Position numbers and translations under genes: made by a program. A model generated the notes under the pieces. It saw nothing but the letters and a program-made list of their open reading frames with translations. It was not told where the DNA came from and searched no databases. DNA of 64,000 bases from Dirofilaria immitis (lineage: Eukaryota; Nematoda; Chromadorea; Rhabditida; Onchocercidae): NCBI GenBank assembly GCA_024305405.1, contig JAKNDB010000079.1:1360001-1424000 (forward strand), written 5' to 3'. Of this stretch, positions 45,742-59,700 are shown in pieces; within the stretch, counting starts at the first letter, position 1, and the number at the start of each line of letters is the position of its first letter.

Positions 45742-48700
45742 CAGTATTAAGAGGATTATCACATTTTAATCGTTTCTTATCTTTTATTTCCCAAAATTTT
45801 ATCATTTTTTGGTAAGAAACAAAAAATAATATTTAAATCTTAGATAATTTATTTTATATAATAATAATAAGGGAGAAAAAGTATTTGTTAATAAAATTGA
45901 AAGTTTAGAAATAACATAAACATTAATATTAACATTTATTGTTATCGAATTGATTATTTGTTTAGTTTAGACAAAGTAAAAAAAAGAAAAAAGAAGGAAA
46001 AAGAAATGAAAAAGAAAAGTTCTTTTGTCTTTTTAAAAATTAAAAATAAATAAAATAATTAATTTTTAATTTTAATTTATTTCTTATTTTAAGCCTTTAT
46101 CTTTTGACAAATAAAATATTTGATCTGTTTGAACTATTGAAATATCATTCACTCTAAACTTTCTTACATGACAAGTGTTTGTGTTTATTTATTAACATCG
46201 ATATTTCAGTCTTATATTAGCATTTAGCCCAAAGGACCAGGCTTATTTTTATAATCAATCTATCGATCCCAATATTATACCTTATTCTTAGGCAATTTAC
46301 GAATGATGAAAAGACGTATTTACATAACTAAGATGCGAAAATTGAGAGATAATTATTGGAAAAATGCATGTTTCGAGATTTGCGTGCATAATTTATTTTA
46401 CATTTTCCTAATCAATTTTTCTCGGAAGCTATAACCAATGAATTCGAGAGTAATACATCTTGAAAGATCAGATTTGCAGTTGCTTCAGGCAGGAAAAGAA
46501 AATAATATCAATTAATCAATTTAATTAATCAATAGCATTAGTTTTCCTTGTTTACATCATTCAACATATTGACTGATCATCGAAAAAGTTTTTATTTCTT
46601 TATATTTCATTACTTATTATTGTTAATTAATTTAATCAATGAATCGATCATCGATTGATTAATCAACTGATTTTTTTGATTTATACATAGCAAAAAAAAG
46701 TATTTCATTGATTAAATTCTAAAGCTCTTTGCTTTCATTTTTGTTTCATTTACTTTCCTTCTGAATTATAATAATTAATTATATCCAAAAAAGAAGAAAA
46801 GAATGAAAGAAATTTTTAAAAGTATTATTTAAAATAAAATTGAAAAAGAATAAATAAATTTCTCATAGAATTTTTGGGAATTTTCTCCAAGGAAAAAGTC
46901 AAAATATATTTTTTCTTTGTTTAAAATTTTTGTCACTAAAAATTACATATATTATTCGATGAATGTTTTTTAACAAAAATATTTTTTCATTTATACGAAA
47001 TTATATTTTATAATCAATCAATAAAATTATATTTCAATAATCATATTGGAATAGAATTAATTAATTAATATTGATTTTATCAATTCTGACATGTTTGATA
47101 AATTTTTAAGTTATCCATTTGGAATTCGTTATTCAATATATTATAATAAGTCAAATACGGTAGATTTAGATAATGAAAAATAATAAATAAAAAAGGGAAA
47201 TTTTAAATAATTTCATTACTTAGAATCACATTAATTATTAATTAAACTAATTTCTCTTATTGTTTTCCTCCAAATATTTGATAAATAAATTAAGTAAAAT
47301 GACTGATGATAAGTGATCATTCGATCTTGATTTTAAATTTGAATTAGTATTTATTATTACAAAGAAAAGAAAAAATACAATCTAATCAGTCCAGTGAATT
47401 AATAATATATATGATTAATCATTAAATTTAGATAACAAATTTTGAATTAGAATAAATTAAAATTTAAAATTTGATCCAAAAAATCGATCAATCGATAAAT
47501 GGAAGAAATAAAACAGGCAAAAAACAAAAGAATAATTGAAATGCATAAATTACGATCAATTTCGTTTATTACTTTTTCCATTAATATTTATGATAATTTA
47601 TATTATTGAAGTAATATGAAAATTAAATTTTTACGCTAATTCAACAACTTATAAAAAAAAGTTAATATTTTTCTTTTCGAACCATTACGATGCATATTTG
47701 AAAAAGAATGAATATATGAAATCGAAAATACTTCATAATTAATGCTATACTAGAAATATTTTAATTATTAATTATTTGAAATGAAATTTACAAATTCATT
47801 ATCGATTAATAAAATTTATAATAATTATATATAAAATTTTTAAAAATTACTTCCTTTAATAATTAAAATTTCACTAATTTATTAAAAATCAATAAAATTT
47901 TTAGTTTTCTAAACTATTTAATTCGTTCGAGAACTAATTCTTTGAACAAAATGAAAATTCGCAAATTAATTACGATTAATAATAATAAAATGCTTTAAAG
48001 AATTTACTAATTTATATGAATTATACAAATTTTATGAAAATCAATTTCTCAAATAATAATGAATTAAAAAATTTAACTAATTTGAAATTTTTGGTGAAAA
48101 CGGTTGAATGGGAAAAGAAAAAGTTCGTTTCGCTAATTTCTTTTTTTTTCAATTTTTTCTCATTTTTTTGCTGTAAAATTAATTTCGAATTTCAATTTTT
48201 TTTTGTGAAATTTTACATTTTATCATTCAATCAATAATTATTATTTCGTTTTTATTTGCAGACATTTTTCGATTGACATGAAAGGTTTGACTTTTAATTG
48301 ATAATTCGTCCTTGAAAAATGATTAAGATAGATAGTAGGAATTTGAACTGATATTAATCTTGATCGATTTGAAAAGAATTGATCATTTGGATGAATTCGA
48401 TTACCATTTTCATAATATTATTTATTTCTATCTTTACATCATTATATTAAACTAATAATTTAATACAAAAATATAATTTTAGAATTTTCGAATATTTTAG
48501 AAATTTTTCGATAATTTATTATTATTGCTAAGATTTCAAAATTACTGTATGGGAAATTAATTATTTTTTAATTAGCTAAAATTAATGTTTAAAATATTAA
48601 ATATGCATTTTTCAATTTTATTATATGTTTTAATCTCATTTTTAGCATTAAAATTTTTAATTATTTTAATTTTTATATAACAGGAAGAAAGCGAATGTTA

Positions 48701-49600
48701 TAAATTAATTTAAAATTTGAATGAAAAAAACGATACGAAAAATTTTAAAATTAAAATTATATGAAAGTATAAAATGTCATAGTAATTAATTTGGCTTAGA
48801 TAAAGTTTAACTAAATTGCTACTGGATGGATAATCATAAATTTAATAATACTTCCACACAATTTTAACTTTTTAAAAAAATCATTCTTTCAAACTATATA
48901 TTTATCATTTCCCGATTTCCATAAATGGGAAATTCAATGGATTATTTCGAATATAGATATTAATACATTTCGATTATAATATTATGAATTTAACATTAAT
49001 AAATTTCGATATATGATATCAAATATTGAAATTATATATACATATATGCATATTCATAAATGTAACAAATATTAATTTAAATTCTTAGAATATAATATTA
49101 TTACATATATAATAATAATTTGAATATAATAACTAATAAAATAAAACTGAGTGCTTATATGAGAATCCGTTCAAAATTTCCTTCGATAAGAAATTTATTT
49201 GTTAAATGAAAATTCTTAAATGTTTCAAAATTTTCAAAAAAAAATTAATTGATTAATTTAATTCTTTCGTACAATTCGTTGATAATAATTAATTCATTTT
49301 TTTGTCTTTCAACTCATAAATAATTAATAATTTCGTTTTATTCCTTTTAATAATTCAAAAATAATTTTTATTTTTTATTTTTATTTTCTTACAGCTCAGT
49401 TATTTTAGTATTATAATGAATAATGTAAGATGATAAGCGGCGATAAGTGATAATTTTAATTTGCTACAAGAAAAATCTAAAACTTATGAGCGGAGGTGAA
49501 GAGTATCGAGCTAATCAAACATCCCATAAATTTATTTTTTTAATAATTAATTGATTACTGTATTAGATGATATAGTAACAATGAATACTAAAACTTAGTC
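45742..49600. other. AT-rich intergenic sequence
   Basis: No gene, RNA gene or repeat array is recognised. The open frame at 48016-48237 is Asn/Phe-rich and without codon bias that would suggest coding. Confidence 0.4.
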
Positions 49601-49607
49601 GTATTTA

Positions 49608-49895
49608 CAAATATGAGAGGTTAAAGGTCATCACAAGTGTCATTCACTAGCAAATGATATATATGCCTGATAGCTTTCTTAGGCTTAACTTTTTAGAAAT
49701 TACACTATAAACCATTAGGGATTGTCAAACTTGGTTGGACCAATAAATCTAGAGGTCAAAGTCAGCAGGATTGTCAATCGCTGACAAATGATATAGACGA
49801 TATTGAATTGAATAGCTTTTCTCTAGACGAAATCTTTCATCTTCTGAGAGGTTCTTCAAACATTACACTAATCGATTCATGACCTTTGACTTGCA
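49608..49895. repeat. degenerate direct duplication of about 140 bp
   Basis: Two halves share GAGGTTAAAGGTCA or GAGGTCAAAGTCA, TTGTCAATCGCTGACAAATG or TGTCATTCACTAGCAAATG, ATAGCTTT and CAAACATTACACTA or GAAATTACACTATA in the same order, starting near 49609 and 49752. Composition is less AT-rich than around it. It may be an old mobile-element fragment. Confidence 0.55.
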
Positions 49896-49899
49896 ATTA

Positions 49900-52080
49900 T
49901 TAATATTATAGCATTCACTTTTCCAACAAATATATAATTAAAACAAAAAAAAGATAAATTAATAATAATTTTAGGTTCGAGATAAATACGATTACTCGAA
50001 TTATTGTCATAGGTAAAATAGGACAAATAAATTATAATAGATTGATTATTAATTTTCAACGAAAAGATTACTGACTAATTAAAATTAAAAAAAATTCTTA
50101 CTAAAAAATATTTATTTTAAAACTTAAAATTATCACTTTGTCCATCCAAAATTAAACAAAAAACTTTCGAAATTTCTAGAATTTTATGATAACAATTTAA
50201 AATAAATAATTACCTAATGTATGAGATTGTTATTATAATTTATTTAATATTTCAAATATTTAGTGGATGTTTTTGATATGTGATTTTACAACTGACAAAA
50301 ATTTAATAAATTGAAAGAAAAAATTATATCGATATTAGATAGAAAAATTTTAAATACAATAATTTAAGTATTAATACTATAATGTTCATATTTAATTAAT
50401 ATATAAATATGATAAATAGATAAATGAAAACATAAATAAGTAAATAAATAATTCGTTTTATTTGTTTATTTTACTTACTTAAACAATTTGTTTTGTTTAC
50501 TTATTTGTTTGATAATTTATTCGATTGGATGAACTGAGAAATGTAAATGAAATAAAGAAAAAAAAGCGAAAAATGAAACGAAACAAAGCAAAATAAATTA
50601 GAAATTTAATGAATGTAACGATGAAAAAGACAATTTCCCATTATTTTTAAATGGCCGTAAAAATTTAGAATTTAATTCAAATCAATATTTGTTTATAGCT
50701 GGGTCTCATTCCTGAGAAATCAATCAAAATTAACACAAATCATTCGTATCGATATTTTCATTTCTCTATTCAAAACAGATGTTCAGATTGAAATTAGGAA
50801 GACAATTCAATTATCCAATGATGAATGATAACGACCTGAGAAAGGAACGGAGATGAGAAATTTAGAATGAGAAAATTTTATTTTTTCAATTTATGAATGA
50901 AAATGATAGGCAAAAAAATTTTGAAATTTAAATAAAAATTAATATTAATTGCAATTTATATTTATTAAGTAAATAATAAAATAAAATATTTGAATTGAAC
51001 TCAAAAATAATCTTAACTTTATTGATTTGAATGTTAGCATTAAAGAAAAGAATGAATTATATAATAATTATTATTCATATAAATAAATATGAAATATTTA
51101 CAAATAAATAAATAAATATATAAATAAATAAAAAAAAGGAACAAACAAATAAATAAGCGAATAAATATAAAATAGAATAAGTTTAATAAGCAAATAAAGA
51201 AAGTAAACAAATAAACAAGAAGATATGAGTAAATAAATAAACAAATTAGCAAATATCGATCAAAATTATCATCATTAATATATATTTAGTTACAATTAGA
51301 AAGACGATTACTATATTTTTGATAACGAATAAATTGCATAAATTTATTATATTTTATTGTGATTAGTATCACTATCATTTTTCATACATATACAAATCAC
51401 AAATAACTTATAATAATTCTGATATCGTATATTAATTTGATAATATTATTAATATATATATATGTATATATGATAAGAAAATTCATAATTAGATATGCAT
51501 AATTAATTATTTTAAATTAATAAAAATTTTGAAATAATTCGATTTATTATTCGACGTAATTATTATAATTTAATTAACTTATAATAAATTATTTTAATAA
51601 ATAATAATTAAAAAAAAAGAAGAAATTATTGCTTATTAAATTTATAAAAATGAAAAGAGAAGAAAAAAAGAAAATTTAAAGCCAATTTTTTCAAATATAT
51701 TAAAATTATAATTTTACATTTTTTCGTTGTTTAAATTTTAAAACTTACAACTTATTAAATAATAAAAGTATGAAATTATTTATATATTAGTCGATAATTA
51801 CATTATTACAATCTTTTTAATTAATAAATTTATTTGATAATAATAGTTGAAATTTTAAAGATATAAAATTATGAAAAATATGATGAAAAAATAGAAAGAA
51901 GAAAAGAAGAATGAGAATGAGAAAATCAGGTAAGATGACAAGATTTAAAAGGGGTTGTTCAGCTATAAAATTTCTCAATAGACGAGAAAATTTCCATCCT
52001 CGGGTCAATGAGGGAAGAAGGATAGGTTATTATTAGAATTTGGATGAAGTTTGCTCTCTTAAATGAACTATTATATGGAA
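49900..52080. other. AT-rich intergenic sequence
   Basis: No gene is seen. AAATAAATA tetranucleotide patches (50400-50460, 51100-51245) dominate; the 51040-51252 minus frame reflects them. Confidence 0.4.
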
Positions 52081-52081
52081 A

Positions 52082-52171
<90 letters not shown>

Positions 52172-52338
52172 TAGTAGTAGTAGTAGTGGTAGTGGTAGTA
52201 GTGGTAGTAGTAGTAGTAGTAGTAGTGGTAGTAGTAGTGGTAGTAGTAGTAGTAGTGGTAGTAGTGGTAGTGGTAGTAGTAGTGGTAGTAGTGGTAGTGG
52301 TAGTAGTAGTGGTAGTGGTAGTAGTGGTAGTGGTAGTG

Positions 52339-52410
<72 letters not shown>
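52081..52410. repeat. (GTA)n array with GTG variant units
   Basis: About 330 bp of GTA/AGT units. The first 80 bp and last 70 bp are pure; the middle carries many GTG variants in runs such as GGTAGTGGTAGT. Frames giving Ser/Gly, Val or Thr homopolymers are by-products; the plus-strand Ser/Gly frame has an ATG but no splice context or family match. Confidence 0.96.
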
Positions 52411-54400
52411 TAACTAGGAGACAACACTACTATTACTATTAATACTACTATACATCACTGTTGTAGGAAAGAAAAGAGACGAATAACAAATTTGTATGCA
52501 AAATGATTTTGCAAAATGAAAAAAAGGGACCAACTCAATTATTTATATTAATAATTTATCAACTGGTAGGAATAAATAAGTAAAAAGATAAAGCTTATGC
52601 AATTATCGATTAGAAAATGATTGATTAATTGATAATAATTAAAAAGCAAAAATAAAATATATTATTATTATTATATATTTAATTTAATTTCTCTTATAAT
52701 ATATATAGTTTGACTTAATTATAATATTAAAATATGCAATTATCGATTAGAAAATAATTCAATTTAATAACTTATTTATTTCACTTTTTAAATTTAGAAT
52801 TAATAAAGAATATTGTAAAATTAGGCATACAAAGTTACGATGATATAGTATTGTCACCGAAATGATATAGCTGATATGAATGGAATTGTGTTGTTGAAAA
52901 TGGAAGCAATCTCGATGTATAACTTTTATGTTTATTTTACTCCATCATAAAATTGCATCATAGATTTTAACAGCAACACCTGTATTCTCTACCTATTTGA
53001 GCCTTTTCAATATCATAATTCTATTATTTTATGAATCTATGTTGATCTCTTCTTATCGATAAGAATCGTTTCGAGCATTGAACGATTTCAATCTGTCCAT
53101 ATTTATATCATAGATAATAAAATTAAACTATTCTTTTGATATCGAAATATCAAAATATTTTATATATTTATTTATACTAATGGACAAATGCCTTTGTTCT
53201 CTTATTTTTCAATTTGCTAATAAAATTTACATGCATTGTTTAAGAAGTTGAATGTCTGCGATGTTGCATAGACTACTTTTCGGGTCAGTACAGATAGTGT
53301 TGGTATCATTATCAGTTCAGAAGTAGTTTAGTAATGAGAACGGTTTGAAGGCAACGGTAGCAACAATTCGATAAATTAACAGCTATTAAGATATTTTATC
53401 ACTTACTCTACATTGTTCATTTAATTTCTATTATCGCATGAGTACGATATTGCCTATAATATCACCTAACAAATCAATACTATCAATATTAACATTATCA
53501 ATATAGTAGAGTAATAAATATCAAGATGATCCAATCGAATACATATTACAAAACATAGGTAGAATCTTTCTCCGACAATTATACAGAATCCCATATTTAG
53601 GAAAGAAATATGTATATTTAAAAAAAAAAAAATTATATATATTAGTTATGTCGTTATCTGACATATTCTTGATCTAAAGCCCTCATAAGAGCAGAGAAAG
53701 TTAGCATAAATTGCATATTATCATTATACGATGCATACTATCATTCTACAATCATTTCAATTCATAAAAGTTCAAAGTAATAGCGGCGTAAGATAATGCT
53801 GCATTCTATACATAGATAAGTTTCCAAATTCCCTCCTATCTTAGAGCTTTCCTATTAGTACAGCATTAATTAATGATTTCATATATTTATTCTTTTCTCC
53901 CATCTCATAAAATCCAGTTAACATTCTCTTTACTCTCATGCAATATTCTAATGAATAATAAAAACGAGATTCGGACTCCTAATATAGAGAGATAAATGCT
54001 ATCGATAAGGTTATTTGTCTGAACTTGACATCATCGAAGCGAGCAGATATTATATGCTTGAAAAGATCCGATCATCTTTTTGTATTTCCATATAGAAAAA
54101 CAAGGGAACGAGTATCTTCATCGCTATATGCGACACAAGTATCTCATCATGACTATTAGGATTCAATCAACCCAGTACTATGATGCAGATAATCTAAAGA
54201 CCTTTTAAAAAAAAAAAGAGCATCGGAACAATCGCGAGAACAGGAACATCTTGATTCTCAGATATATTGAAATGATAGACATTAAAGCGAAATAATTACT
54301 TCAAATTGTCCTTATCCTTCCCATCCAATTCAGTTAAACAGTCTAACTTTAATTATTGGAATATAAAATACCAAAGAAATCTAAAAAAAAAAAACGCTGT
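52411..54400. other. intergenic sequence, no gene confirmed
   Basis: Composition is closer to balanced than in the gene desert to the left, and 53230-53345 and 53960-54120 look less repetitive. I could not read any exon of a known family on either strand. It may hold the 3' end of the TRM61-like gene on the minus strand. Confidence 0.35.
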
Positions 54401-54681
54401 ATCAGCTTTCTGATCAAATTCGAATGTAGCATTCCCGTCTGCCCATCTTTGTTTCTCATTAGAATGATGACATATCAAAGGAATAAGTATTAAGAAAAAT
54501 AAAAACTTGGTACTAACTCGATCATATTGATTTAGATAAACCATTCGTACTGAAGAGCATTACATGTTCTCTGTATCTATAACAGAATTTTACTAAATGC
54601 TGAATTATGGAAATTATTTCCTTCAATCTGCTTGAAAAGAGAATTTTTTGTTTTCAAATTCCTCCTGTAAAAATGGAATAC

Positions 54682-55091
54682 CTGTTCAATGCAAGGAGAA
54701 AAGCTGACTATACGTCCACCGTGTACCTGACTCAGCGCATGTTTTGCGTATCTGATTGCAATCCACGGAGCAGGAAGATCAAGAAAGACTGCATCACACA
54801 TATTTTCTACAGAAAATCCGTCTTCGATAACATTTCGATGCACGCATGTTGTAATTTTACCTAACCCATGCTTCTGTAAATTTCTTATCAAATTAAGGGT
54901 TTAAAAAGTAATAAAAGTTGAAATTACCTAATTATTTAGTCTCGCAAGTTTAAAAATTTTTAAAGAAAAGACCGAATTATATAATACTGACCATCATCTC
55001 AAGTTCGACCTGTTTGACTCTTGTCTTTTCAATGTCATGCGTATAGAGATGTCCTGTAGGTTCAATAGCCATTGCTAATGCATGTGATACG
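54682..55091 (-). CDS. TRMT61A: TRMT61A-like tRNA (adenine-58-N1) methyltransferase, central part only
   Basis: Catalytic subunit of the enzyme that makes m1A58 in tRNA. Two minus-strand exons, 55091-54992 and 54873-54682, join in phase and give 97 residues. The first reads VSHALAMAIEPTGHLYTHDI, as in the region just after the AdoMet-binding glycine loop. The second reads KHGLGKITTCVHRNVIEDGF, then CDAVFLDLPAPWIAIRYAKH, the conserved D-x-P-x-PW motif, and GGRIVSFSPCIEQ. Acceptors (TTTATTAAG, ATTTACAG) and donors (GTCAGT, GTATTC) are usable. The human enzyme has 289 residues. The N-terminal half with the GxGxG loop should lie at 55092-55566 or beyond, but is not found before the divergent Tudor gene. 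A weak candidate for the last exon is at about 54400-54465 (GQTGMLHSNLIRK, compare GHTGYLTFATK). Either a strongly rearranged gene, one with unread small exons, or a relic whose exons are still clean. Confidence 0.75.
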
Positions 55092-55566
55092 CTTAATAAA
55101 TGTTAATAAATAATTAAAAAATGTGGAAATTGAAATTAAAAAATTAAAGGATCAAAATTTTTATTTATCAATTTTAGAAATATTAGTGAATTCTTCTTAT
55201 ACAAAATTTTTAATTTTTGGTAAATTTCAGAAAATTTTTAATTTAAAAACTATAAAATATTCTTGAAATGATAGAATTGATCAAAAATGAATTAAAATGA
55301 CTAATAACTCTTGACAAATTAATCAGTCTTGACAAACTAATCAGTCTTGACAAATTAATCAATTTTTTTGACCAACAGATTTCTTCTTTTTGATTATAAA
55401 AACATTCGATTGATTTATAATAATTTTTACAAAAATTTATTATTTAGAGGAAGTTTAGCTAGCTTCTGGATAATTCGATTCCCGCTAGTGTGGCATGTAT
55501 TTTTGATCGTTTTAAGAACTACTGATACTGATGGTAATTTAGTGTAACTTTCAACTAATCCAGAAT

Positions 55567-56525
55567 ATGGTCGATATCTCACCAAGACGTCATTTTAGGT
55601 CACTTTTTGCTAATTATTCCGCTTATCCTGGTTTATCTGCAACTCTTAAAATTGCCGCAATTTTTCGCCACTACGATGCATTACATCAGCAATTTACCTG
55701 TACATTAAAAGAAGATGCAGGATTATATGATTCATTACATTTGAAAATGAAGGAAATTTATAGCAATGAAAGTGAATGTAATGCTGTGCCAAGGGTAAAT
55801 TTAAAATCTTATTTCATCTTCTATAACATAATATAATTTTAGTTTTTATTCGTTTATCTTTTTTTTTTTTTTGAATATTTTAAATTTTTGAGAGAAATTA
55901 ATTATTTTAATCTGATATGATTATCAATGGATATTTTATCATAAAATACGAAAAATTATATCAATTAAATAATGATGAATAGTATTTATAAGAAATATAA
56001 AATTTCAACATTGAACTATCCAGATAACAGAATAAAATTATTAAGATTGACATTATGAATTATATTTTAAAATTAAATCGATAATTGCATATATATATAC
56101 ACATCGAATATATTTCACATGTTATCGTTTATGTTAATAACAAAAATATTGTTGAATTATTTTGAGGTAAAACAAACAGGTGTTTACGCAGCTCGCATAA
56201 ATAATACTTGGAAACGTGTACGTGTTAATCGAATTGATAATGATACAAATCAATGTTTGATTGAAACAATAGATGATGGAGAATTGTTGACAGTTAATCG
56301 TTATGAATTATTTGTGTTGAATCCGAAATTACTCATTAAACGATATGAACGACCTTTTGCTGTACACTTTGTGTTACCATGCAGATGTAAGTTTTTTTCT
56401 TTTTAGAGTAATTAAAAAATGTATATAAAATTTCACTATTATCATTATTATTATTATTATTGTTTATTAATATTAATATTAACATTATTATTATTATTAT
56501 TATTGTTTATTAATATTAATATTAA

Positions 56526-56607
<82 letters not shown>

Positions 56608-56608
56608 A

Positions 56609-56656
<48 letters not shown>

Positions 56657-56676
56657 AATTATTATTATTATTATAA

Positions 56677-56742
<66 letters not shown>

Positions 56743-59700
56743 GTTATTATTATTGTTATTATCATTGTTATTATTATTTGTTATTGTAGCAAAGAGAAAT
56801 TCACTGGCAGCAGCAGGTTTTATGGATGGAAAGAAGAATACGCAATGGGCAATTAGTGAATGTTTTCATTTTTTCGAATCGAGAACCATTTTTAGCGCTG
56901 CTTACCGGAGGTTAGTTAATTACAGTGCAGGTAGCAAAAAATTACTTATATAAATCGACGACATGGATGATATATAAATAAATATATGTTGGCTTCATTT
57001 CTTCTTTTATCAGTAAGTTATTGTTTGTCGAGAAATATATCAGTGATTTTTGAAAAAAACAGACAGGTAAATAATAATTTATAATTTCAGTTTTTGTAAA
57101 AATTCAAGTAGAAACATTAACTGATGATCTTGATCCAGGAAGTGCAAGACTTTGGTATATATTTATATTATCGTACCATTAATATAAATAACTTCAAAAT
57201 CATTTCAATATATGCTCTATCTTAATCAGATAATTAAATTACTGAATAATATGTAATCAATTTATGAAATTATAAAAAAACTAATATGCTCTTAAATAAT
57301 CAGAAAAATGGACAATGATTATATATCACTGCTGTCGTATAAAGGAAAAGATATTACGTGATACGTGAACATTATAATGTAATTATTTAATTAAAAATAA
57401 AAAGAAAAAAAAGCTAAAAAGAAGTATAATGGTGAGTAATTAATTCAATTATTAAAGCATTGATTTAATCAAATTTATTTATAAATATTATTTATCAAGA
57501 GATATTGTTAAATGATTAAAACAAATATAGGTAATATAGCAATATGATTTTAATTTTATTAATATATAAACAACAATAAGTAATTTAAAAGTAAATAATT
57601 ATTATTATAAAATATTAACAATTGAAATAAACAATTTTATTAAAATAAAAAATAAAAATTACTGATTAATTAAATAAACAAATTCAGGACAACGACAATA
57701 ACCAGCGAATCTTCTCGATGTCGCGGTGTAGCATTTGGCTCCTATACAACAGCTAAATTACCGTCTGATGTTTGGTGCGATGTAATAGTTGCAGCATTTG
57801 AAAGTTTGGAAGATTTACAAGTTCGTGGACTAGGTAAATTTCATTAACAGTTTACTCAATCTAAACATATGCTGTCAAATTAACATCAAATTACGCCTGA
57901 ATAATCCGTGAACTAAATTATTATTGCTATGATTAGAATTGTGAAATATCAAGTCTTGTGAGTTTAGCGTGATCGTTTCAATCTAAAAGTATGATCTAGT
58001 ATTGATCTAGTATTATATATATCATGTCCTCTAAAATCTTCAGTTCATTAGTTGAATGAATAACTTAAACTATCAAAGGTTCAAACTTAAACTATCAAAG
58101 GTTCAAAAATGATCTTACTTATCAAATATATGTGAACTTCTCTACGTAACGTTCGATCATTGTCATTCGACGTCATACAAATGAGGATCAAATCTTTAGA
58201 GCAATCGATCCGTCTAATGTATCTCGAACAATTCCTCGAATCGACGTACGGTAACGAGAAATTACGTGGCAGATTGGTTTTTGAAACAGGTGTACATATT
58301 AGCGAGGGACTCGCGTGCGTTGCGTGGGATGCTAACAATCAGGTGATTTGATTTAAGGCAGGTATTGGGATAGGAGGATTTCACATGGTGTCGACGTGAA
58401 ATTTCAAAATGTGACACATTGAGCGAAGATTATCCTCTTATTCCAGCGTTGGGTACGTGCTCGTGTGACATGCACAAGCGGAGATCGGTCGGTGGTAGAT
58501 GTCGCTTGCGTTGATTATCCGTCAGTTACATTGCGGAACTTGAAATTCCGTGATGGCGAAATTTATATGCTTCGTACGGATTTGTTATTTCCTCCATTGG
58601 TATGTTATGTGCATATAAATATCCTTATATATTTAGGTTTATTTGAAACTAATAATGTAACTAGCTAGCTATTTTATGACTGGACAGGATTTTTGAGTAA
58701 ATTTGATAATAAATAGGCTCTAGACAATATGAGTGATAGCAATGGTGATAATATTAAGAGATTTGAATTAATATAATATATGATAATGTTCTTAATGGTG
58801 TGTGTTTATAAAGCGCTTAAATGAGTAATATTATTTGATATATTATGATGAATTAATGGAGTTTGTTGTCTTGTTAAACATTATCTCAATGAAAAGATTT
58901 TTTTGAAAGATTTCCTCGTTCATTTGCTGTGCCGTTATTATGGTACCATTATTATTATTAGATAAGCGAATTTATTCAGAAATCTTTTCTAGCCTCGAAA
59001 ATAATTATAGTGTTATTCTATTCGAGTAATCGATGCCACTGATAAATTTGAAACATTTACCAAATCAACAGTGGCAAAAGAAGTCCTTCAAATCGGGACT
59101 CATGTACGTGTCTATTCTCCAGCATCATCAACTCTCTCAGTCATTGAGCTTGTAAATGGGCTAAAGCTTGAAGAATATATTGACCGTGCTATGAGGGTAT
59201 ATTTGTGCTTAAATTATTTAAAGATTTTTTTCGTTTGATTCATCTTGCAGTATCAACTTTTTCCTTACCAAATATGTGTCGTTTAAAACACGCATTCGGT
59301 GCTTAAGTTCTATATTAAGCACAGGAGACATCATACTTATTGAAATTATTGGAACAAGATTTGAAATATAGTTATGTACATCATTATTTTTGTTATGAGT
59401 GGAAATTTGAAATATGAAATGTTTTTTAATCTAATAATCAGCTTAGTTATAAGATATGAGTCTTTGCTATTTTAAATTCTGATTTATACAGTTTTCAAGA
59501 CTAAATGTTGACCAAAATTGGCTTATCCAATGTAAACGGTCCGAATTACGGGACCTATATTTATCAGATCTTGTTTGATCATCTATTTTAGGTAGATTCC
59601 ATCCGTCGTGCAGGGCTTGAGCAAAAATATTCGGATGTTATGGAAAATATAGATACAGTAAGTTTTCTATTATGATTTTTTTGTCTGTAATTTTTTTCGA

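Noticed and set aside
52044..52442. Ser/Gly, Val and Thr homopolymer frames over the GTA array
   Set aside because: Microsatellite translation. The Ser/Gly frame has an ATG but no supporting exon structure.
53230..54300. More balanced composition, suspected exons of the TRM61-like gene or another gene
   Set aside because: I translated the clearest parts on the minus strand and found no known motif; left as unassigned.
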